Source: Cryptomeria japonica
Taxonomy: Eukaryota > Streptophyta > Pinopsida > Cupressales > Cupressaceae
DNA length: 64,000 nucleotides
Assembly (NCBI RefSeq): GCF_030272615.1
Contig: NC_081408.1
Location: forward strand, 401,479,889 to 401,543,888
Reading direction: 5' to 3'
Positions 22,040 through 31,414 of this stretch are shown piece by piece (the stretch's first letter is position 1; each line of letters starts with the position of its first letter). The notes below the pieces were generated by a model, which had not been told where the DNA came from, made no database searches, and worked only from the letters and a program-made list of their open reading frames with translations. The translations under genes were made by a program, and so were the position numbers.

Positions 22040-23095
22040 TGTTAGATCCTGGAAACAACTGAGAGGGGGGATGAATCAGTTGTCAAATAAATTCAAACCA
22101 AAAACAACTTAACCAACGTAATGCTTAATACCGGTAAACCAGTTAAGTATGTCGGTAGACAGTTTTAATAGTTAATTGCTATACTGGTAAAGATTAATGC
22201 ATGAAACATAAACACAAAGTCATCCACAACACATGACACCAATATTTGTACGTAGAAACCCTATAAGGGGAAAAAACACGGTGGGAAACCTTACCCACAA
22301 TCAGATGATACTACTGCAGAAAGTAAGTGTACATAAATGGGGTCTGCACATGCAGAAAGGCCAACAGCCTAGAGCTCACTGCTCAATCACAAAATGGGAG
22401 TCACACTGACTACAGTTGGATGGTTAAATCCAATAAGAATGTACTGCACAAAATAGCATCTTCATATGCTGGGTTCAGTATCGATGTAATACTGATATGC
22501 TTTCACAAAGACCTAGCTTCACCTTCAAATGATGTCTGTTTGTATTACATTGCTTAATCTTGAATATACCTTCACACAATTCTTTTTTGTATTCCACACT
22601 TGATCTTACAAATAAGATCTTACCTTTATACCATAACCTAGACCAATTTTAGTAGGTCGGCTCTACAAGATATTACAATAAAACATTTTACAAATAATAT
22701 AATATCCGATGCAATAACTGATTGAACATGTCAGCTTAATGCATTTACAACAATAATTAATCATTTCCATAGCGTGCCATGCTGATCAGGAAAAGATAAA
22801 CCTATCGGTGTAACCCTAGGTAACCCTGGACCTATTTGCTAGTAAAAGCAAATATGCAAATATGAATATACCAATGATTAATTCATTAAGATAAGATGTC
22901 CACATGATGTCTTAGATATTACCAAGTGTCTTCCATATCATTTCAAGTACTGGTGATCATTATATTTGCCGGTGAACCATAACTAGTAACTGTGCAATAG
23001 TTACTTGCTTACCGGTGAATGTTGTTGGATCTCCAAAGTGCTAGTGTTTTAGTAGGTTTTGACATCAATGACAAAACTATACCAAAATACCAATA
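22040..23095 (-). repeat. 5' LTR of the copia element
   Basis: 1056 bp on the minus strand, from TATTGGTATT (TG changed to TA) to GGATCTAACA. Near its 3' end it has the C-rich stretch before CTCAGTTGTTTCCAGG and the motif complementary to GGGAAAAAACACGGTGGGAA, shared in related form by the family-T LTRs in this window. Confidence 0.8.
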
Positions 23096-24275
23096 GGGAC
23101 AACCCTTCCTACGGTTCTCCGATGACCTGATGACATCGGGCTCTAGCCTATTTGTTTTCAGATCCATTGGCTTATGCTCCCCCAATGAGGTATCCTTCCC
23201 GATAACCACTTTAGATTCCTCATCGACTATCGACGTAGCAGAAAATATCTTCCTCTAAAAGGTTGATGTAATCCCGATGACTTTACCTTATCGCTCTTTT
23301 AGTCACTTAGTTCGGTGTAGGCTATCCCGATGAAACCTCATTTCCATCCATCATGATATCTACCCTATCGGGTATCAGGGTATCTTTTTCTTACGCTGTT
23401 TGATATCCTAATGATTTCAAAACATCCACTCTGCATTCTCCTTAGTCGGTGTAAATCCTACCAATAACCTCCTCCTCTATGCTCAGCTTTGTCTTTCTTA
23501 TCGGGTATCAACGTAACCCAAAACTCCTTTCACCGATGGTTTGTGTTATATCGATGGCTTAGTATTCCCACCTTTTGGTATTGCCTCATCAGAATAAGTC
23601 ATGTTGATGACACCGCCTTTGCCATCTAGCCCATCGGGTATCGAGGTAGCACGAAATATCATTTTTCAACAACCCAATGATATTTATTGTCTACTTCACA
23701 TTCTTTTTCATCGGTGTAGGTTATGCTTTACCTCATCGGCTATCGGCACAACATTTTTCTCATGCCTCTAAGAGTGAATGTTATGCCGATGAAAACCTTC
23801 TTCTAAACTTCCTTTTGGTTCTCATTCGGAGTGAATTGTCTAGGTCATGCCGATAAGTTCTCTCATTATTTATTCCAGTCGGTCTTATTGGGGTAACTTA
23901 CACTGATAGTTCAAACTTGATAATTATGCAAATTAAGCTCCTCTTCATATATCACTTGCACTTGTAACCTTTTATGGAAACTCTGCATGTGCTAATAGAT
24001 GACAAAGACTATCGCATAGGTCCATAGAATGCCTTATAAGGATCCCAATGTTGTCATGCTGAAATTTCCTCATGTAGTTTTTACTCAGTGCCAACCCTTA
24101 GCATGCCCTAGTGGTGCTTGTCCAATTCTAAAAAATAGGTCATAGTAGGGCTTTCCTGGTACTACAGCATACTTATTGCACATAAAAACCAGCAATAAAT
24201 GCTCTTATGTTTTAAATGTACATATAAAACATGAAAGAAATAGCACATAATATTTTATATAAATGTGTGCTAACA

Positions 24276-24860
24276 AGACCTATGGTGGTTGTGAGGACAT
24301 ATTCTCCCTCTACCTATAAATTATGTATGAACTTTTGAGTTGTTTACAAAATGCATCAAAGACATGTCATTTTATGGAAAATAGTGAATTGGGAATGCTC
24401 TGATCAGTGTGTATGCAAGGTTCATCATTTGCAGTCAAAAGACTAAAAACGGGAAGTTTACTAAACCTAAAGTGAAAGGCCTGGGATAAGACAAAAGAAA
24501 ATTAAAATTGAGAGTGTCAGCTTTGTGAATTATTATGGAATATCAAAAATTAAGATCTGCTCATGTAGAAGTGGAATAAACAAGATTAAATAATTATGGA
24601 AGGAGGAAAACCTTAATGAGAGTGATTTACATTTGAATGGATATAATGATAGGGGAATTCATTTTCACTTGGGTAAAGAAGCTTTCTTTCATCAACAAAG
24701 TGTGTATTATAAATTGAACTTTATGAGATACTATAATACAACAAGAGAAAGTGAAATATTTTTATACAAAGTGAAAATGTGTGGCAAAGAAGGGAGTATT
24801 TTACAAAGGGAGAATTATTTTCTATCAAGTGAAAATTATTTCATGAGAATCGAAAGGTAT
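24276..24860. other. Unassigned AT-rich spacer between elements G and N
   Basis: About 585 bp with no recognisable gene, LTR end or repeat. It continues at 32649 once element N (with one GGTAT copy) is removed, so it is the older host or repeat DNA into which N inserted. Confidence 0.4.
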
Positions 24861-26029
24861 TGTAAAGCGGAAAAATCGAACCCTAGTTGTTCTCCCCTCC
24901 CCAACTCCGAGGAGAGAGAAGGGAGGTCACTAGGGTTGATGGTTTTCACTTGGGAGAGACTTTACATTCAAAAGAGGGGTTGAAACCCACAAGATCCAAT
25001 CCCACGTAATGCAAGATTGGATTCTAAATGAGTTTCAAGGGTTAAGACATCAAGGATACCCTCTTTTGTAAAGAAATGTAGATAGGATGATTGAACTAAG
25101 AATGCATGTAAAATAGGAAAGATTCGCTTATAAACAGAGATGGGGATATAGGATGGAGCTGCGGACCTGGAATTAGTAGTAAAATGTTGAGATGGTGCTG
25201 TTCTGCAAATTTGAGCAAAATTTGACGGGACGATGGCGCTCGGCATGCACACGGTCCTCCGAAAAATCCGCGAAACGAAGGTGGATCTGTTCGTCTCTGC
25301 ACAAGGATTCCAGATCTTCAATTACAGTCGCGTACCTGCAACCTACACACAGAAAAGAGAAGACGATTGGGGGGTTAGGGATGAGGGGTTTGCCTTTAGG
25401 TCAAACCCCAGTTTTGGAATTAACCAAGAAATGAGAATGCTGTAAATGTAAATGTTTGTAATGTAAACAAGTATTGATACCTTGTTGTAAGAATGTTTGT
25501 ATTCTTACATGCGAAGGTGTAATGTATGTTGTATGTAATGTGTTGTAAGTGATCTCCTCTTCAATGGTTGAATCCTTGTCTTGAATGCAACACCTAGCCT
25601 TGAATGGAGACTTAGAATGCTCAATTTCTTGAAGGAATACTTGAATGCTTGAATGTTTGAATGTTTGAATATTGCTTCCTGACCTTAGGCCGACCAGGAA
25701 ACAATATTTCCTGAATTGCAAACTTAAAGACCCGATGCCCAAAAGAGACCGGGCCCAAAATAGGGCTAGGGACCAAGGCGCTGGGCGCCATGGTCCTGGG
25801 GGACCAGGGCGCTGGGCGCCATGATCCTGAAGGACCAGGGCGCTGGGCACCATGGTCCCACCTCCCGGGACAGCAGGTGCAAGGAGGGATCATGCCAAGG
25901 TGCAGAAAAATGCAGTTTTTGGTGTCACAAGTAGGTTTCGGGGTCTCCATTCAGGTTTATCATTGCATCACCATCGTGAAGACCCAAATTGAATCGAAAT
26001 TGCAAGTGTCACAATTTTAGGACGCTACA
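24861..26029 (-). repeat. 3' LTR of element N
   Basis: 1169 bp; on the minus strand it begins TGTAGCGTCC and ends CGCTTTACA. Compared with the 5' LTR it lacks about 100 bp (the region equivalent to 32233-32330) and has an extra GGCGC-type repeat unit. Confidence 0.9.
25770..25859. repeat. GC-rich 33-bp tandem repeat in LTR of element N
   Basis: Three units of about 33 bp, each with GGCGCTGGGCGCC or a close variant followed by ATGGTCCTG...GGACCA. The GGCGC...GCGCC halves are palindromic. The 5' LTR has two units (32420-32472). The GC content contrasts sharply with the AT-rich surroundings. Confidence 0.8.
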
Positions 26030-26045
26030 TTTAGCCCCCACTTTA
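26030..26045 (-). other. Polypurine tract of element N
   Basis: On the minus strand AAAGTGGGGGCTAAA directly abuts the 3' LTR start TGTAGCG, as expected for the plus-strand primer. Confidence 0.8.
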
Positions 26046-26776
26046 GCGGGAGTATAAGCGTACGCTCATACTTCCAGTAAAGTACAAGGAAACAACATTG
26101 AAAGACTTTCACCACGTCAAGGAGGCAAGATACACCAAGCCCCCAGTGGAATAAGGATCTTACGACTTCGATTGACAAAGTAAAAGGGAAGATCACGAGG
26201 GAGAACCATGACTATCAGTAGTAAGGTTCCCTCACTATGAGTCATGCAAGAAAGATATCAAAAATTTTCAAGGCAAAGCTAAATTTGTCAAGAAATTTTC
26301 AAGTATCTTGAAAAGATATGAACGGGATGTATGCCCCCCTACGTTAAAGCGATCGCACACGCCTCATCGGGGGTGATTTCTTTAAGGTAGTGATACATAT
26401 AAGAAATGAGAAAGGAGCACGTTATCACAAGGATTTAGCCCCCAAGTGTGAGATAAGCCCAAGGATAATAGACACAAAACACAAAGCACAAGTTGACTTC
26501 ACTTTCCTCGGGGTCAGTATGTTGTATGATAATTCATGTATATCATATGTATGTATGCATAATTGTTCTTCATTCCCCAATCAAGGAAGGTCACCTAGAA
26601 GAAGGGAACACATGTGTCTCTTGAGTCAACATGAGAGAGACCAAGAGATCTCAATGCTTTGCATCATCCTCAAGTAGACAACACTAAGGACAACAAATAG
26701 AAGAATGAGAATAACACATAGAAGAAGTAACAAAAGAGATCAAGAGAGGAGGAGAGAGTCTGCTATGCTAATGAAA
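26046..26776 (-). other. Non-coding 3' part of element N interior
   Basis: About 730 bp between the proline-rich frame and the PPT. No RT, integrase or other conserved motif is visible in either strand. Confidence 0.5.
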
Positions 26777-28212
26777 CTAGTCTAGCACGTCATCTACCCC
26801 CCGATCTTGCTGATCAATATTTCGGGAAGGCAGGAAACACGCTAGAGGAGGAACATCCAACACAGCAGATGGAGCTATCACAAGATCCAAACAAGGGCTA
26901 TGTTCATGTTCCAAGCCACGTTGTTCTTGTCTAGGAGCTAGGATAAGTGCTTTAGAAAATGCGTTAGATAAATGGTTATCAACATCAACATATTCATATT
27001 CACTATCAGAATGAACAGGAGTAACATTTTCATCATGAATAACATTTTCATCTATATCATCATCAAGATTTATAAAAATAGGATCTTTAACTCGCACAGG
27101 ATCAAGACCATCATACATCTTATGTTTAGGAGATTTTGGCTCAATTTTCGGCTGAGGAGAAAATGGAATAATACTAGCTGAAGGTGTTTTTGGGGATTGC
27201 AAAGTTTGAGAAGCAGCTGCCTGAGCTCTAAGACGACGCTTTCATCGGCGTTCATGTGCAGAACGATTTCGTCTAGTCTTAGTAGGAAGATGAGGAGATT
27301 GAGGAGGAGGAATGTTCTCATCCTTATCACTTGGGTGTTTAGGTTGTGGTCTCTTAGGTTGAACAATAGGAGAAGAGGAAGGTCTCTTCTCTCTATAAGA
27401 GGAAGGAGGAGGAACTGCTCCATATAAAGGAGGAATATTTGGTTTAGGAAGGAGACCAAGTCCATCATGACGAGGAGGTATAGGTCTATTTTTAGAAAGT
27501 TTATTAGATATAGGCATAGTCACATTCACAAGGATGGGTTGGGAATTTTCTTGAGGAAAGACATTGGTTTTATCTTTCAAAGGAAGAACTTCCTTCTCAA
27601 GAATGATAGGAATATCAAGTTTGGGTGTTCTAGGTTCACTTAGAGATAGGATCATATCTTTTTTCCACTTTTGATAAGATTTAAAAAGATGATCACTTCG
27701 CGGAGGAAGAGATTGGAATTGTTTAGCCAAAAGTAATCAATAGGAATGCTAGAAGCTCTTTCAGCTGGTTTAAAGAGACTATGATTGACAGTAACAACTT
27801 CACCATTATAGGGAAATTTCAAGCACTTGTGAATAGGAGAAGCAATAGCTTTCATGGAAGATAGCCAAGGATAGCCTAGCTTCACACGAAATTGTTCGGA
27901 CGATGGAATAATAGCCAAGTCCACATCAAGGGATTTGTTATGGACCTCAATAGGTAATGTAATAGAACCAATTGCAGGAGAAGAAAATGCATCAAATAGT
28001 TTCACAACCACATTTGTTTCGTCATAGATCACTTGATTCAATTGCAAAGTAAAAAGAAATTCTTCAGTAATGACATTAATCATACAAGAAGGATCAATAA
28101 GCACTCCACGGCAAGGTGTATTCTTGACTTTTGCAACTATATATAAAGGACCATCAGGAGCCCTGATAGTTTCACTGGAATCAAATGTGATGGAAGGTTC
28201 TTTAGGGATTTT
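26777..28212 (-). pseudogene. Element N retropepsin-like domain and Pro/Ser-rich C-terminal region
   Basis: It directly follows the gag stop TAG (28215-28213) in the same frame: KIPKEPSITFDSSETIRAP, then GVLIDPSCMINVITEEFL, resembling a degenerate retropepsin active site (DPSC in place of the DSG/DTG type), LPIEVHNKSLDVDLAIIP and VKLGYPWLSSMKAI. A frame change at about 27730 leads to a Pro/Lys/Ser-rich tail (PPRHDGLGLLPKPNIPPLYG, KRPQPKHPSDKDENIPPP) and, after a TGA at 27244-27242, to an acidic segment (INLDDDIDENVIHDENV) ending at 26777. No RT follows. The Pro-rich tail has no recognised homologue. Confidence 0.65.
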
Positions 28213-30225
28213 CTACTGTTCCACAAAGTTAATCACATTCGGAGTCATAGACATGAGATCATCAGGTGAGACAGAGGAATCAGTAGTATCAATCGCATTA
28301 GAGGTATGAGAAGGCAATGGATCAGTAAAAATCTTAAGGTTTTGGTTAGGAGGAGCTACAGATGTGTTGCCTTTATCATTCACACCAGAAACAGAGATAG
28401 TATTATTATCAATCAAATCTTGAATTTTACCCTTTAAAGCAAAACATTTTTCAGTATCATGCCCAAGATGACGATGAAATTGACAAAAAGATTTATTATC
28501 AAAATACAGAGAATTAATCTTTGCAGGATCTATTTGCCTTATAGGAGGAAGAGTAAGCACATTTTGTTCCAATAACTTATTCATAATACTATGCAATGAT
28601 TCATTCAAAGGAGTAAACTTTCTTTCTGTCTTGAAAAACTTAGAAATAGGAGGCACACCTGATGCTGCATTCACATTGTTGTTGATGATGTTTTCATTGA
28701 ATTTAATTGACTCTCTGTTCGGTTTAAACTTCCCAAATGGTTGTTGACTACTATCACCCTTATCACTCGGAGCCATAGGATTTGCTTGTTCCATTTGACT
28801 CACAGTCAGTTGATAATTGTGAAGAGTTGCGCAAAACTGTTGGAAAGAAGTAAACTCAGAAAACAGAAGTTTTTCTCTAATATCTTTTTGTAAATTAGAA
28901 ATAAAGATTCTTTGAATATCATTGTCAGGTACTGGAAAAGAAATTTGAGCATACAAATGCTTATATCTACCAATGAAATCAGTCACTTTTTCTTTAACAC
29001 CTTGTTTACAATGCATTAAATCAATCAAAGTAACTTTAGGACTTATATTGTTTTGAAATTGTTGAATAAAAGCATTTGCAAGTTGTTCAAAAGAAGTAAT
29101 AGAATAAGAAGGCAACGAGCAATACCATTGTAAGGCTTTATCTCTTAATGTTCTAGTAAACAGTTTTGCAAGCAACCTTTGGTCATAAGCAAAATTGGTA
29201 CATATTGTTTGAAAGGTCTTAACATGTGTTAGAGGATCACCCTTACCATTATAAAGCTCCAAATGCGGGATTTCAACATGTTTAGGGGGGATAGCTCTAA
29301 CAATGTCAAGAGAAAGTGGGCTCGCAACATCAAATGTGGGCACACTAAACTTAGATTGATTCATAGAGGCAATTTGTTGCTGTAAAGAAGAGACAGTTTG
29401 TGCAAGATTGTTAATGGTCGCTTCAGTCGAAGAGTTCATATTAGACGTGTTAGATTGTGATGGAGGTATTATGTTATTGAAAGAAGGTATTGATTGAGAG
29501 TAAGGTGGTGGGACACTATGATAGTTAGTCATAGGAGATGATTGGAGAGGAGGAACACTACAAGGAGGAATGGAATGGTTAAATGAATTGCCCCCTTGCA
29601 TCATGTTTAGTTGTGGAGATATAATAGGAACACTCATTGAAGGAATGAATGAAGAAGTTGGATTGAATGAAGGAAGAGGGTTGATTGAAGAAGAGGTATT
29701 TCCCCCATGACTGGTGATCATAGAAGGAATGTCTTGTATTGAAGTAGTCATTATGTTTGATGTAAAAGTAGGTATACTAGCAATAGGAGTTGTCAAAGGA
29801 ATAGAATGATTAACTTGGGTAGGAGGTTGTGTATAACCTAAAGTTTCGGCACAACTTTTCATCGGCATGACATTCGAATCCACAATGTGTGCAATACCAC
29901 GCAAAATATCAATTCCATTCTTATCACTTTGAACCATACGTTTTAGACCCTCAATTAATGAAAGAGCTTCGCTATCAGGGTATTCTTGAGACATCCATTG
30001 TCGAAAATCATCAAATTGGTTATCCAATTTCGAAAGTTGTTCTACAGAAACCTCATGGAGAGCTTCTTCATCATTAAGAGGATTAGAGGAATTACCCATG
30101 TCCTCGTTAAAAAGGCCATTCAAATTAGGTTCCATCTCCTCAGTAATTAAACCTTGGAAAGACTTAATTCTAAGGCTTCGTCTAACGGGAATAGTGTAAG
30201 TAGGGCTTATTGTTGTAAAACTCAT
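28213..30225 (-). CDS. gag: Gag of non-autonomous gypsy element N (670 aa)
   Basis: This is the longest intact frame in the window. From MSFTTISPTYTIPVRRSLRI, residues 1-130 are acidic and helical. Residues about 130-280 are Pro/Ser/Thr/Asn-rich and probably disordered. Residues about 320-470 hold the retrotransposon gag capsid domain: LELYNGKGDPLTHVKTFQTI, LRDKALQWYCSLPSYSITSF, FIQQFQNNIS and VTDFIGRYKHLYAQI. The pattern CQFHRHLGHDTEKC (about residues 600-613) is the degenerate zinc knuckle usual in Tat-like gypsy gags. It ends with a TAG at 28215-28213, after which the same frame stays open into a protease-like domain. The start follows a 1.2-kb leader. Only this gag appears still translatable here. 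Confidence 0.88.
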   Translation of the reverse strand: MSFTTISPTYTIPVRRSLRIKSFQGLITEEMEPNLNGLFNEDMGNSSNPLNDEEALHEVSVEQLSKLDNQFDDFRQWMSQEYPDSEALSLIEGLKRMVQSDKNGIDILRGIAHIVDSNVMPMKSCAETLGYTQPPTQVNHSIPLTTPIASIPTFTSNIMTTSIQDIPSMITSHGGNTSSSINPLPSFNPTSSFIPSMSVPIISPQLNMMQGGNSFNHSIPPCSVPPLQSSPMTNYHSVPPPYSQSIPSFNNIIPPSQSNTSNMNSSTEATINNLAQTVSSLQQQIASMNQSKFSVPTFDVASPLSLDIVRAIPPKHVEIPHLELYNGKGDPLTHVKTFQTICTNFAYDQRLLAKLFTRTLRDKALQWYCSLPSYSITSFEQLANAFIQQFQNNISPKVTLIDLMHCKQGVKEKVTDFIGRYKHLYAQISFPVPDNDIQRIFISNLQKDIREKLLFSEFTSFQQFCATLHNYQLTVSQMEQANPMAPSDKGDSSQQPFGKFKPNRESIKFNENIINNNVNAASGVPPISKFFKTERKFTPLNESLHSIMNKLLEQNVLTLPPIRQIDPAKINSLYFDNKSFCQFHRHLGHDTEKCFALKGKIQDLIDNNTISVSGVNDKGNTSVAPPNQNLKIFTDPLPSHTSNAIDTTDSSVSPDDLMSMTPNVINFVEQ

Positions 30226-30244
30226 GCACTAGAGAGAGAGAGAA

Positions 30245-31020
30245 GATTTTGAATTTTAGAGGTAACAAATTCCAATAAAATCAGCCAATCTCCTAGATTT
30301 AAGCTGTTAAATGCAATAAGGACAATCTCCCGAAATTTCAGAAAAAATGTCAAGGACCGTGGCGAACGGAGTGCACACGGTCCTCTCAACTTTTTTTGAA
30401 ATTTTCAAGGATGAAAGTTATGATGATTTTAAAGCTAATCTGAAAAAATTGAGTGATTTTACGATCTGTAGATAGGCCAAATTAAAGTTGCAATCTCAAA
30501 ATTGAACCCTACCAAGATTGTTGAAAAATGTAAAATTTGAATTTTGAAAAGGAGAGGGAAACTGAAATTTTGAATTTTATGATTTTGGATGGAATACTGA
30601 AAGCAATGCAGGCTTTGATTGAAATTTAAAAGTTGACTCGATTTCATGCAAAATTCAAATTTGAAAGCGAAAATCAAAGTTGCCGCAATTAAACACTTAA
30701 TTTCAAAAGTCACAAATTGTAAAAATTTGAATAAAGCACTGAAATTTCGAATGAATGCCAACACACTTTTCAGGTTTAGGACTGTAAGAAACACAATTTT
30801 GATATGAATTTTAATTTCAACAATTTTTTGAATGATTAGAAGCCTCAATCCAAGCAATCACTAGACCAACTTTGACTTTAATTTTGAAAGCATTAGAATT
30901 GATAAAATCAGCCAAAATTCTGGATTTTAGCAGGAAAATATAGTAAGATCTAGCTCCCGAAATTTCAGAAAAAATGTCGGGGACGATGGCGCTCGGGGTG
31001 CACACGGTCCTCTCAACTTT
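30245..31020. repeat. Duplicated leader cassette of element N
   Basis: Two diverged copies lie about 627 bp apart (cores at about 30328 and 30955). Each has AAAATCAGCC, CCCGAAATTTCAGAAAAAAT, then a GC-rich block ending GCACACGGTCCTCTCAACTT. In the first copy GGACCGT and ACGGTCC form a 7-bp inverted repeat. A related block occurs in both LTRs (about 25225-25262 and 31781-31818). It could be a packaging or dimerisation structure; that is inference. Confidence 0.65.
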
Positions 31021-31392
31021 TTTCCAAATTTTCAGGGATGAGAGATATTGTGATTTTATTGCGGAATCCAAAGTTACAGCCGATTTGGAGGTGTTTTGAT
31101 CAGTGAAATTATCAATCAAAGGTTGAATCAAGAAGGTTTTAAAAATTAAGGTTTTGACACTTAACCACTTAATTTTCAGAATTAAAGCACAAATATGAAT
31201 TGGTAATTTGCAATAGAAGGGTAGATCTGAAACAAGCATTAACAATTAAACATTTCACAAGCTCAATTACTAAAAAGAAAATTTTAGGGTTTTTATGCAA
31301 TTAGCCTCTAAAATTTGCAAAAGATCAAACATGGAAATGTAATTAAGGAAGCAAATTTTTCAGATCTAACCATGAATAATCAGAATGAGGAT

Positions 31393-31411
31393 GTTCAAGT
31401 CGGGTTCACCA
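31393..31411 (-). other. Primer binding site of element N
   Basis: On the minus strand TGGTGAACCCGACTTGAAC begins three bases (TTT) after the 5' LTR end TTTACA. It starts with TGG as required for pairing with a tRNA CCA end; the tRNA is not identified. Confidence 0.75.
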
Positions 31412-31414
31412 AAA

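Larger units (their letters stand above)
20262..23095 (-). mobile_element. Deleted Ty1/copia element inserted in the giant 5' LTR
   Basis: It is flanked by a perfect 5-bp duplication GGGAC (20257-20261 and 23096-23100). Without it the LTR reads as in copy A (GTGTCGAAACAACCC context). On the minus strand: 5' LTR 23095-22040, PBS TGGTATCAAAGCC, gag from 21983, protease start, GAG-pre-integrase region, then an abrupt join at about 20305 to the last roughly 45 bp of the 3' LTR, ending CCAGGACCTAACA. Integrase, RT, RNase H and most of the 3' LTR are missing. Confidence 0.88.
1..24275 (-). mobile_element. Giant Ty3/gypsy retrotransposon (element G), 3' end outside the window
   Basis: Read on the minus strand, it runs 5' LTR (24275-15733), PBS (15729-15712), gag, protease, an extra RNase H, RT, RNase H, integrase, a purine-rich tract and the start of the 3' LTR (3168 to below 1). 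The two LTRs align closely over the 3.1 kb available for comparison. Two later insertions interrupt it: a solo LTR of the same family in opposite orientation (8704-14491) inside gag, and a copia element (20262-23095) inside the 5' LTR. Removing these leaves LTRs of about 5.7 kb and an internal region of about 6.8 kb, so the intact element would be about 18 kb. Domain content places it in the non-chromoviral gypsy elements with two RNase H domains (Tat/Ogre-like); the lineage is inferred. The TSD cannot be checked because the 3' end is missing. Confidence 0.85.
15733..24275 (-). repeat. 5' LTR of element G (copy C), interrupted by a copia element
   Basis: On the minus strand it begins TGTTAGCACA at 24275 and ends GGGAACCAATA at 15733. 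The total is 8543 bp; subtracting the copia insertion with one TSD copy leaves about 5.7 kb, the same as copy B. It contains the module array (23890-23100 and 20256-19920), U3 reading frame (19668-16738), TATA box (16619-16611) and R-U5. It forms a long inverted repeat with copy B, separated by only 1.24 kb. Confidence 0.88.

Noticed and set aside
22327-22557. 76-codon frame within copia LTR
   Set aside because: It is in LTR sequence, antisense to the element and without motifs.
8704-24275. Gene duplication or TIR DNA transposon, suggested by the long inverted repeat
   Set aside because: The arms have TG...CA LTR ends, one arm is followed by a PBS and gag, and the arms differ in context; two LTRs in opposite orientation explain it better.
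24633-24983. 117-codon plus-strand open frame beginning MNGYNDRGIHFHLG
   Set aside because: It crosses the boundary of the element N LTR at 24861 and has no known motif; an LTR junction inside makes a real gene unlikely.
25401-25950. Pro/Gly/Ala-rich frames in LTR of element N
   Set aside because: They arise from the GC-rich 33-bp tandem repeat; frames differ between the two LTRs.
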